A DNA stretch of 26,859 nt from CAYMRB01 sp964392615 (lineage in GTDB: Bacteria > Planctomycetota > UBA8108), in NCBI GenBank assembly GCA_964392615.1, contig CAYMRB010000087.1:1-26859 (forward strand), read 5' to 3'. Shown here in pieces: positions 1 to 5,942 of this stretch. The translations under genes were made by a program, and so were the position numbers. How positions within the stretch are numbered: position 1 is the stretch's first letter; each line of letters begins with the position of its first letter. The notes below the pieces were generated by a model, which was not told where the DNA came from, searched no databases, and worked only from the letters and a program-made list of their open reading frames with translations.

Positions 1-111
1 GAGTGGCGCGTCGATCAGTTCGTGCCATCGGGAGGAACGCTCGAGGACAACGAGCAGACGCTTCACGAGTGGATCGGACTGGTGTGGTACTGGGTGCGCG
101 GGCGGCTGTGA
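1..111 (+). CDS. C-terminal fragment of an unrecognised protein
   Basis: An open frame enters from the left edge in frame 1 and gives 36 residues before a TGA at 109-111, ending WYWVRGRL. The 5' part lies outside the window. The fragment is aromatic-rich (four Trp) and contains DQFVPSGGTLEDNEQ. I do not recognise the family. It is called a gene tail because it opens at the edge and the residue composition looks protein-like, but 36 residues is weak evidence. What follows is a non-coding, low-quality stretch, so this gene is not obviously linked to anything else here. Confidence 0.35.
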   Translation, partial: EWRVDQFVPSGGTLEDNEQTLHEWIGLVWYWVRGRL

Positions 112-140
112 GACGAAACAGCGTGGGAAGCCGGGAGTTC

Positions 141-282
141 GAGCGAGTCCACATGGTGTCTTCCTTCGCGGGCGTTTGGGGGGGGCGGGGGGGGGGTGGG
201 GGTGGGTGGGGGGGGGGGCCGTGGGGGGGGGGGGGGGGGTNNNNNNNNNNGCGAGCGAGCCCACATGGGGTCTCCCTTCGCG
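141..282. repeat. Imperfect 30-bp direct repeat flanking a poly-G/N gap
   Basis: Copy 1 is 141-170 and copy 2 is 253-282. They match at 27 of 30 positions, and all three differences are T in copy 1 versus C or G in copy 2. Between them lie a G-run tract (about 172-239) and ten Ns (241-250). This could be a tandem repeat whose middle was lost in assembly, or two contig ends carrying the same sequence that were joined across a placeholder gap. Confidence 0.6.
172..250. other. Poly-G low-complexity tract plus assembly gap
   Basis: From about 178 to 239 the plus strand is almost entirely G, with only isolated C and T, followed by ten Ns. No coding signal is credible here; frames through it read as glycine or proline runs. 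Runs like this are a known artefact of two-colour sequencing chemistry, where no signal is called G. A real G-quadruplex-prone repeat is the alternative. The whole stretch 112-372 holds no gene that I can support. Confidence 0.7.
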
Positions 283-316
283 AGCTGTGCGCCTTGGGGG
301 GATCTCTCTTGAAGAG

Positions 317-350
317 GGCTCACGCCAAGGCGCAAAGCTCGCAAAGAAGA
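317..350. repeat. Candidate dispersed intergenic repeat (CACGCCAAGGCGCAAAG type)
   Basis: The stretch contains CACGCCAAGGCGCAAAG followed by CTCGCAAAGAAG, that is, repeated GCAAAG units in a non-coding position. I recall similar strings as dispersed intergenic repeats in assorted environmental bacteria, often mistranslated as small proteins, but I cannot confirm this here. There is only one copy in the window. Confidence 0.3.
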
Positions 351-372
351 GGGGCTCTCGCTGCCTCGGGAT

Positions 373-672
373 CTAGAGTGCGTCCGGCGGCAGCTCGAAC
401 CGTCGGGCGGCGTGGTAGACGGTCAACACCTCAGCCCGATCCTCTCGAAGCCTGTAGACAGCTCGGTAGTTCCCGACGATCCGCTCCCGATACTCGGAGC
501 TGCCGATCTCCGGCACCACCCGCCCCGCCTCGGGGAACTCCTCGACCATGTCGACAGACAGAATGAGCCTGTCGATCATACGGTCAGCAGCCTGCACCGA
601 ATCTCGAGCGATGTACTCGTGTATCGCGTCCAGGTCCGCGACCGCCTGTGGCGTCCAGACGATCGAGATCAC
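373..672 (-). CDS. ParE/RelE-family toxin of a type II toxin-antitoxin pair
   Basis: The product has 99 residues, the usual size of the ParE/RelE superfamily. The N-terminus (ISIVWTPQAVADLDAIHEYI) shows the typical first strand followed by the A-x-x-D-L-x-x-I-x-x-Y-I helix. The C-terminal half has the R-E-R-I-V-G-N-Y-R-A-V-Y-R and V-x-x-V-Y-H-A-A-R-R patterns expected of the RelE fold. Family members poison DNA gyrase (ParE) or cleave translated mRNA (RelE); the YRAVYR/HAARR pattern fits the ParE side better, but the target cannot be decided from sequence. The start is a GTG that overlaps the stop of the upstream antitoxin in a GTGA junction, which implies translational coupling. It closes a two-gene operon transcribed toward the poly-G gap. 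Confidence 0.85.
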   Translation of the reverse strand: MISIVWTPQAVADLDAIHEYIARDSVQAADRMIDRLILSVDMVEEFPEAGRVVPEIGSSEYRERIVGNYRAVYRLREDRAEVLTVYHAARRFELPPDAL

Positions 673-848
673 TTCCGAAACCGTTGCTTCACTTCCTCGT
701 GGGGAATCGCCTCGCCTCGATCCGCCTGTTCGCGCCCCTTCTCGATCTTGGCCAAGAAGAGGATTCGTTCGATCGCGTCGTCGAACGTCGCGTCGTCGGG
801 CAGACGCTGCACGACATCGAGAACCTTCTGCTTCTCCGTATCCGGCAT
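669..848 (-). CDS. Small antitoxin partner of the ParE-type toxin
   Basis: An ATG at 848-846 opens a 59-residue frame (MPDTEKQKVLDVV...) ending with TGA at 671-669. It is preceded by a strong AAGGAGG at 865-859, ten bases upstream. The product is highly charged and helical. Its middle (TFDDAIERILFLAKIEKG) and its end (GEAIPHEEVKQRF) follow the pattern common in small antitoxins that pair with ParE/RelE toxins. Such proteins bind and neutralise the toxin, usually through the C-terminal half, and repress their own operon. The TGA overlaps the toxin GTG. I infer the antitoxin role from position, size, coupling and the C-terminal motif; the DNA-binding fold is not certain. Confidence 0.75.
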   Translation of the reverse strand: MPDTEKQKVLDVVQRLPDDATFDDAIERILFLAKIEKGREQADRGEAIPHEEVKQRFRK

Positions 849-878
849 GTCGAAACGGCCTCCTTGAGCCGCGACGCG

Positions 879-907
879 ATGTTAATGCCGCTCCGTCGTT
901 TCGGCAA
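879..907 (-). promoter_or_regulatory. Putative sigma-70 type promoter of the toxin-antitoxin operon
   Basis: On the minus strand, TTGCCG (907-902) and TAACAT (884-879) are separated by exactly 17 bp, and the antitoxin ATG follows about 30 bp downstream of the -10 box. Each box matches the consensus at 4 of 6 positions. The position is right, but the matches are modest. Confidence 0.35.
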
Positions 908-1003
908 CGAACGCGCCGTCAGAGAGGGCTCGCGGGGAGTGCCAAACGGACAACCGAAGCACCCTCTCCCGCCATCCGCGCCACAGAGGCTCGAACGTCG
1001 ACC

Positions 1004-3670
1004 TCACCGCACGACGACGTGGTACGGCGACGCCTCGTCCAACGTCACCGCCAACCGCGCTGATCTTCCCGACACCCGCACCTCGCGCTCGCGCGGATAC
1101 CCGTGCTCGTCGCACGCGATCACGCGTGGCTTGCCGCCGCCCTCGAGCTCCAGCGTCACGCGCGCGCGGAATCGCTCGACGCCCCACGGCGCCGAGCCGA
1201 GCGCCTCGATGCGTCCGCTGCGGTTGCCCTTGCCGGTCGCTCGAAAGCCGTACGCCTGCTCGATCGTCATCGACTGGATGAGAATTCGACGCGACGACGC
1301 GATCGGTCGATCGTCCAGCGCGACGACGAACACCGTGCCGTAGTCGTTCTTCATCTCGACCGTCACGCCGCCGAGCTCGAGCTTGCCCGCGCGGCCGAGG
1401 AAGCCCGCCGCGCCCTTTGCCTTCGGCGCGTCGAGCGTCGCGACGCCGCGGCCCCAATCCCACGACACCTCACCCGTCGCGCTGCGGAGCTTCTTCGCGC
1501 GTCGATCGATAAACTCGGCCATGCTGCGACGGAACGAGTCTTCGCTGCGTCCCGAGAAGCTCCGCACGACGCGCCCGACCCAGAACGTCAGCGGATCGAT
1601 GCCGGAGACCGGGCCGGTCTTCGTCTCGCCCGCCGGGATCGCTGCCGCGCGCAGCTCGTCCATCGCCCCGCGCACCCACACTTCCGATCCCTCGAGCGCG
1701 AACAGATCGTCGACGTCGAGCTCGTCGCGAACGACCACCGGTGCCTCGCGCACGTAACCGCTGCGGTAGATCCACGCCGCCGCCGGGAAGCACCCGAGCG
1801 TCACCGGCGTACTCATCGGGAACTTCTTCACCTGCTCGTCCCAGCTCTCGCCGCCGATCGCGAAGTGGAACACGCCGTCCAGTCCTTGGAGCGAGCCCCA
1901 CACCGACGTGAAGAACGTCGCCTCGGCGCGATACGCGTTCGGCATCGGCCAGCCGATTTCCGAGATCATGTGCGGGTAGCCGTCCGTCTCGACGAACGGC
2001 TGCGGATGATTGTGCCGCAGCTCGAACGCCGACTGACTCGTGAACTCGTGCCCGGGTCGCACCGACCAATTCGACGCCTCGCCGCGGTGGCCGTGGTCGA
2101 AGTAGCCGTGGTGATCCATCACGTCGCCGGCAGTGTACGTCCAGCGCTCGAGCGGATCGAGCAGCGACGCATCCGCGACCCGCCAATTGCTGCACGACAC
2201 GAGACCGTCGTAGCCGCACTCGCGACGCAGGAACTTCTTCGCCCGCGCATAGAAGCCGCGCATGTTCTCGGCGAGGAAGCGCACTTGGTCCTCGATCCGC
2301 GCCTTGCGCCGCGCGTTCGCCCGCACGCCGTCGCGCGTCATCGACCACGCGTCGAAGAGCTCCATGCGTCCCTCGCCCGGCGCGTCGCCGTCGTCCCGCG
2401 CTCGCGCCCCTCCCCACGCCTCGACCGCCGCATCGAGCGAACCGTGCTTCTTCACGAGCCACGCACCGTACAGCTTCTTCAGCTCGCGCCAGCGGTGCGA
2501 CGCCATGTTCTTCGTGCCGAACGTCCAGAAGAAGTGGCTGTCCTCGTTGACGAGCTCGACGATCGCAACGGCCGGGTCCTTGCCGAGCGGCTTCTTCGTA
2601 TACGGATTGCGCGTCTCCAGAAGTGCGCGCGCCCATGACTTCCAGTATCCCTGCAGCTCCTTGTCGAAATAGAGCAGCATGAACGTGCGGCGATCGCCGT
2701 CCATCTGGAACCACAGCGGGAAGTAGAAGCTCAGCGCGACGTAGATCCCCTCATCGCGCAATGCCGCGACCATGTGGTGCAGGCGCTCCAGACGGCCGCG
2801 ATCGACTGTCGGATCCTTCGACGAGTAGATGCTGCCGTGCAGACGCACCATGTTGACGCCGCACTTCGCCAGGCGGCGCGCGAGATAGACCTGCGCGTCG
2901 TCGTCGAGGCCCCATACCCCGGGCCCCGCGTTCGCCGCCCAGAACCGCACGCTGCTGCCGTCGCCGAGAACGAAGCCCGCGCCCTTCCTGCGGACGCGGC
3001 CTTTCTGTCCCGCGGTGTCTTCATTGAGCGCGCGCAGATCGACGAGCGCGCCTGCGTCGAACGAGTCGACGTCGGGCTCCCATGCGAAGAAGCCCTCGTC
3101 CGCGCGCCCCGAGCGTTCGCCGGGCTTCAACACGCCGCGCGGTCGGAATGGCCGTCGCGAGAAGACGAAGCAGTCGATCGCGCCATGGTTCTGATTCTTG
3201 CTGTCGAAGCGGAACCGAATCGTCTGTGGCCCCTTGCGCAGCTTCACGCTGCCCGCGTTGACCCACGCGATGAAGCGCATGTCCGGCTTGCCGTCCGATG
3301 CGATGTTGATCGAGCCGACGGATCGCGACAGGTCGACCTCGGCCCACTCGCCGCGTCCGAGTCGATACGACAGGCGCGGCCGCGCGACCGTATTGCAGCG
3401 GATCCAGAACGCGTACGTGTCCGACATCTCGACGTCGAAGTCATAGCGAGCCTCCGGAGGCTCGCCGCTGGCGAAATGCGACAGCCACTCGCCCCCGGAC
3501 AGGCTGTCCTTCGTGACGCTGTCGTACCAGCCGTGGCGGCGCATGTCGTGCTGTTGCGCGGCCTCGCCCTCGATCCAGACAAAGTCGGCGGCGTGGGCCG
3601 CGTCGACAGCACAGACGATGAGGACAACGGGAGCGATAGACGAGAGCGAGCGGAATCGTCGCGTCGGCAT
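1004..3670 (-). CDS. Secreted GH5-like (clan GH-A) glycoside hydrolase with N-terminal carbohydrate-binding-like domain
   Basis: The product has 888 residues. The ATG at 3670 was chosen over one ten codons upstream because AAAGGAG sits six bases before it and a signal peptide (MPTRRFRSL... ending AHAAD) follows at once. Residues about 30-180 form a beta-rich domain starting WIEGEAA, resembling carbohydrate-binding modules. Residues about 205-640 look like a TIM barrel: strand RFWAANAG, then GVNMVRLHG, the acid/base candidate in VELVNED (N375, E376) and the nucleophile candidate in ISEIGWP (E571). The placement of the NE and E motifs is the hallmark of clan GH-A. The C-terminal 200 or so residues are beta-sandwich-like. 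It probably cleaves a polysaccharide outside the cytoplasm; the substrate cannot be told. It could be GH5 or a related clan GH-A family. No close operon partner is seen. Confidence 0.8.
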   Translation of the reverse strand: MPTRRFRSLSSIAPVVLIVCAVDAAHAADFVWIEGEAAQQHDMRRHGWYDSVTKDSLSGGEWLSHFASGEPPEARYDFDVEMSDTYAFWIRCNTVARPRLSYRLGRGEWAEVDLSRSVGSINIASDGKPDMRFIAWVNAGSVKLRKGPQTIRFRFDSKNQNHGAIDCFVFSRRPFRPRGVLKPGERSGRADEGFFAWEPDVDSFDAGALVDLRALNEDTAGQKGRVRRKGAGFVLGDGSSVRFWAANAGPGVWGLDDDAQVYLARRLAKCGVNMVRLHGSIYSSKDPTVDRGRLERLHHMVAALRDEGIYVALSFYFPLWFQMDGDRRTFMLLYFDKELQGYWKSWARALLETRNPYTKKPLGKDPAVAIVELVNEDSHFFWTFGTKNMASHRWRELKKLYGAWLVKKHGSLDAAVEAWGGARARDDGDAPGEGRMELFDAWSMTRDGVRANARRKARIEDQVRFLAENMRGFYARAKKFLRRECGYDGLVSCSNWRVADASLLDPLERWTYTAGDVMDHHGYFDHGHRGEASNWSVRPGHEFTSQSAFELRHNHPQPFVETDGYPHMISEIGWPMPNAYRAEATFFTSVWGSLQGLDGVFHFAIGGESWDEQVKKFPMSTPVTLGCFPAAAWIYRSGYVREAPVVVRDELDVDDLFALEGSEVWVRGAMDELRAAAIPAGETKTGPVSGIDPLTFWVGRVVRSFSGRSEDSFRRSMAEFIDRRAKKLRSATGEVSWDWGRGVATLDAPKAKGAAGFLGRAGKLELGGVTVEMKNDYGTVFVVALDDRPIASSRRILIQSMTIEQAYGFRATGKGNRSGRIEALGSAPWGVERFRARVTLELEGGGKPRVIACDEHGYPREREVRVSGRSARLAVTLDEASPYHVVVR

Positions 3671-3676
3671 CGGGGG

Positions 3677-3683
3677 CTCCTTT
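3677..3683 (-). promoter_or_regulatory. Ribosome binding site that decides the glycosidase start
   Basis: AAAGGAG on the minus strand, six bases before the ATG at 3670. The in-frame ATG at 3700 lies upstream of this site and would put ten extra residues before the signal peptide, so the inner start is preferred. Confidence 0.7.
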
Positions 3684-3719
3684 CTTATCAGGTGCAGCAC
3701 TCCCGATTCGAGCAGCGCG

Positions 3720-3735
3720 CTCGACCGGAGTCGAG
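3720..3735 (-). terminator. Short UNCG-like hairpin after the hemolysin III gene
   Basis: On the minus strand, CTCGAC-TCCG-GTCGAG forms a perfect 6-bp stem closed by a C(UCCG)G loop, which belongs to the very stable UNCG class. It lies 15 bases beyond the stop of the hemolysin III reading frame. No T-run follows, so it may be an RNA 3'-end stabiliser or simply chance. Confidence 0.3.
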
Positions 3736-3749
3736 AGCATTCGACGGGT

Positions 3750-4397
3750 TCACGTCCACAGATCGGTCGGCAGGACCCACCGCATCACCGTCACGTAGTG
3801 GCACACGCTCCCGGCGAGTACGCACAGATGCCACAGCGCGTGCATGTACGGCTTGCGATCCTGCGCGTAGAAGACGATGCCGCCCGTGTAGCACAGTCCG
3901 CCGGCGACGAGCCAGACGATGCCGCCAACGGGCAAGGCCTCGAGAATGGGCCGTACCGCGATCAACGCCGCCCAGCCCATCAGCACGTACACGATGGTCG
4001 ACACGACCTGGAACCGCCCCGTCTAGATCACGTTGAAACTGTTCCCGACGTGGGCGCCACCCCAAACGAGCCCGAACAGCGTCCAGCCCCAGCCGCCACG
4101 CAGCGTGACGAGCGTGAACGGCGTGTAGGTTCCGGCGATGAGCAAGTAGATGCACGCATGGTCGGCGATGCGCAAGAGCCTCTTGCGACGCGGGTGACGC
4201 ACGAAGTGATAGATCGTCGACGCCGCGTAGAGCACGAAAAGCGTCGCGCCGTAGACGCTGCAGCTCACGATATGCCACGCGTCGCCGCGACACGCCATCA
4301 CGACGAGCCCGGGCACGCCGACGAGCGTCAGCAGGAAACCGAGACCGTGAGTCAGCGTGTTCGCGAGCTCGTTCGGCGTTTCAGTGGGGGATTTCAC
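3750..4397 (-). pseudogene. Hemolysin III / TrhA (PAQR-type) membrane protein interrupted by one in-frame TAG
   Basis: The frame reads as one hemolysin III-family protein of about 215 codons, the normal family length, from a GTG at 4397 to a TGA at 3752-3750. Family landmarks are all present: ELANTLTHGLG at the start, YAASTIYHF, DHACIYLLIAGTYTP, GWTLFGLVWG, then VSTIVYVLMGW and HALWHLCVLAG-VCHY at the end, including the metal-site His and Asp residues of the PAQR fold. A TAG at 4025-4023 splits it after NVI, and the same frame continues TGRFQVVSTIVYVLMGW without any shift. A single base change (for example TAC to TAG) would explain it. It may be a recent nonsense pseudogene, a sequencing error or a readthrough gene. 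Family members are polytopic inner-membrane proteins linked to membrane lipid or energy homeostasis. Confidence 0.85.
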
Positions 4398-4429
4398 CGC
4401 GTCCCTTCACTTCTCCTCAGTGCGCTTGC

Positions 4430-4481
4430 GTCCCGACGGGAGCCACGGGCGCAGATTGTACCCACTGGGAGGCGTCGGGAC
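4430..4481. repeat. 9-bp perfect inverted repeat in the divergent region before the oxidoreductase
   Basis: GTCCCGACG (4430-4438) and CGTCGGGAC (4473-4481) are exact reverse complements 34 bases apart. They lie between the divergent hemolysin III and oxidoreductase genes. The repeat could fold as a leader hairpin or mark a regulator site. High GC makes chance repeats more likely. Confidence 0.35.
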
Positions 4482-4608
4482 AGCAGGCGTACAGCCGAAA
4501 CTGGGCACGCGTACATCGCCAAGACCGGCTCGCACTTGACCAGGGCCTCTCTTTCCTCTCCTCTAGGGGTTCTCCACAACCTCACAATCAACGGATCAAC
4601 AAGTGCAC

Positions 4609-4615
4609 GAGGAGG
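4609..4615 (+). promoter_or_regulatory. Ribosome binding site of the oxidoreductase
   Basis: GAGGAGG ends ten bases before the ATG at 4626. It fixes the start just ahead of the twin-arginine signal and argues against the long upstream extension of the same open frame. Confidence 0.65.
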
Positions 4616-4625
4616 AAGCCAGAAG

Positions 4626-5891
4626 ATGCCCCGACGACCGGCAAGACTGACGCGAAGACAAGCGCTCAAGAGGGCGGCTGGAGCCTGCGCCGCCTTGTCC
4701 GCGCCCTGGGTCGTCCCGGGGAAGATTCTCGGCAAAGATGGTGGCGTCGCCCCTAGCGAGCGGATCGTGCTCGCCGGCTTCGGCATCGGTGGCCGCGGCG
4801 GCCACGTCCTCGGCCACTTCCTGGAGAATCCGGAGGTGCAGCTCGTCGCGATCTGCGACATCCGACGCTCGCGACGCGACGCGATCAAGAACGTGGCCGA
4901 TCGCCACCACGGCAACAAGGACTGCGCGCAGTACCGCGACTGCTTCGACATGCTGCCGCGCGAGGACATCGACGCGGTGCTTATCGCGACCGGCGATCGC
5001 TGGCACACGATGGCCTCGATCACCGCGGCGAAGTTCGGCAAGGACATCTACTGCGAAAAGCCGTGCTCGGTGACGATCCAGGAGAGCCGCGCGCTGTCCG
5101 ACACGATCGTCCGCGAGGGCATCGTCTACCAGGCCGGCACGCAGCGGCGCAACGTCGAGAACTTCGAGTACGCCGCCTACCTCGCGCACAGCGGCAAGCT
5201 CGGCAAGATCCACACCGTGCACGCCAACACGCTGAATCCGCCGACGACGCAGGACTGGCGTCCCGCCGAGAAGGAGCCGCACCCGGACGAGGTCGACTGG
5301 AACCGCTGGCTCGGTCCTTGCCCGTGGCGGCCGTACAACTCCGCGTACGTGCGCGGTGGCTGGCGCGGCTACTGGGATTTCCACGGCGGCGGCATCCTCG
5401 AGTGGGGATCGCACACCGTCGACCTGTGCCAGTGGGCCGCCCAGAAGGACGACACGGCGCCCGTCGAGTACGTGCCGACGCCGCGCGGCGTGGTCGCTAA
5501 GTACGCCGACGGCATCAAGCTTGTCATGCGCGACAACGGCTGGATGGGCCTCGGCACGTGCAGCGTGCGCTACGAGGGCGACGAGGGCTGGGTCGAGGCC
5601 GGCGACTCAGGCCGTCTCGAGATGTCTCCCGCGTCGCTGCGCGCGGAGTACACGAAGGTCGCCGTGCGGGGAACGTCGCCGAAGCATCACGTGCGACAGT
5701 TCCTCGACTGCGTCAAGTCGCGGACGCGCCCGCGGGCGTACGCGACGGTCGTTGCGCAATCCCATGTCGCTTGCCACGCGGCGTACATCTCGTGGCAGCT
5801 CGGCCGCAAGCTGACCTTCGACCCGGTGAAGGAAGAGTTCGCCGGCGACGAGGAAGCCAACCGCATGGCGCGCGAGCCGTGGCGCATCTGA
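4626..5891 (+). CDS. Tat-exported Gfo/Idh/MocA family oxidoreductase
   Basis: The product has 421 residues, typical of the family. Residues 9-15 (TRRQALK) form a twin-arginine motif followed by a short hydrophobic stretch, so the folded, cofactor-loaded enzyme is probably exported through Tat. A Rossmann fold begins IVLAGFGIGGRGG (residues 47-59) for NAD(P) binding, the next acidic strand end is ICDIR (76-80), and the family signature EKP is at 144-146 (YCEKPCS). The C-terminal half is the alpha/beta substrate domain, with GGILEWGSHTVDL. Family members oxidise or reduce sugars, inositols and related alcohols; the substrate is unknown. The open frame extends far upstream, but the ribosome site and Tat signal support this start. 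The HEAT-repeat gene begins 51 bases after its stop, suggesting a shared transcript. Confidence 0.9.
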   Translation: MPRRPARLTRRQALKRAAGACAALSAPWVVPGKILGKDGGVAPSERIVLAGFGIGGRGGHVLGHFLENPEVQLVAICDIRRSRRDAIKNVADRHHGNKDCAQYRDCFDMLPREDIDAVLIATGDRWHTMASITAAKFGKDIYCEKPCSVTIQESRALSDTIVREGIVYQAGTQRRNVENFEYAAYLAHSGKLGKIHTVHANTLNPPTTQDWRPAEKEPHPDEVDWNRWLGPCPWRPYNSAYVRGGWRGYWDFHGGGILEWGSHTVDLCQWAAQKDDTAPVEYVPTPRGVVAKYADGIKLVMRDNGWMGLGTCSVRYEGDEGWVEAGDSGRLEMSPASLRAEYTKVAVRGTSPKHHVRQFLDCVKSRTRPRAYATVVAQSHVACHAAYISWQLGRKLTFDPVKEEFAGDEEANRMAREPWRI

Positions 5892-5942
5892 ATGCGGCCG
5901 ATGCAAAGTAGCCGAGTACGCACGAGAAAAACGAGAACAACC

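Noticed and set aside
1103..2638. Long plus-strand open frame opposite the glycosidase gene
   Set aside because: It mirrors codon positions of the glycosidase gene, is full of Arg and His runs typical of high-GC antisense frames, and shows no recognisable domain.
4536..4567. TTGACC with a downstream TCTAGG as promoter of the oxidoreductase
   Set aside because: The -10 match is poor and the spacing is imperfect; not strong enough to report as a feature.
3513..4625. Upstream extension of the oxidoreductase frame as a larger fusion protein
   Set aside because: The extension runs antisense through the glycosidase start and the hemolysin III gene and has no domain pattern; GAGGAGG and the Tat signal at 4626 mark the true start.
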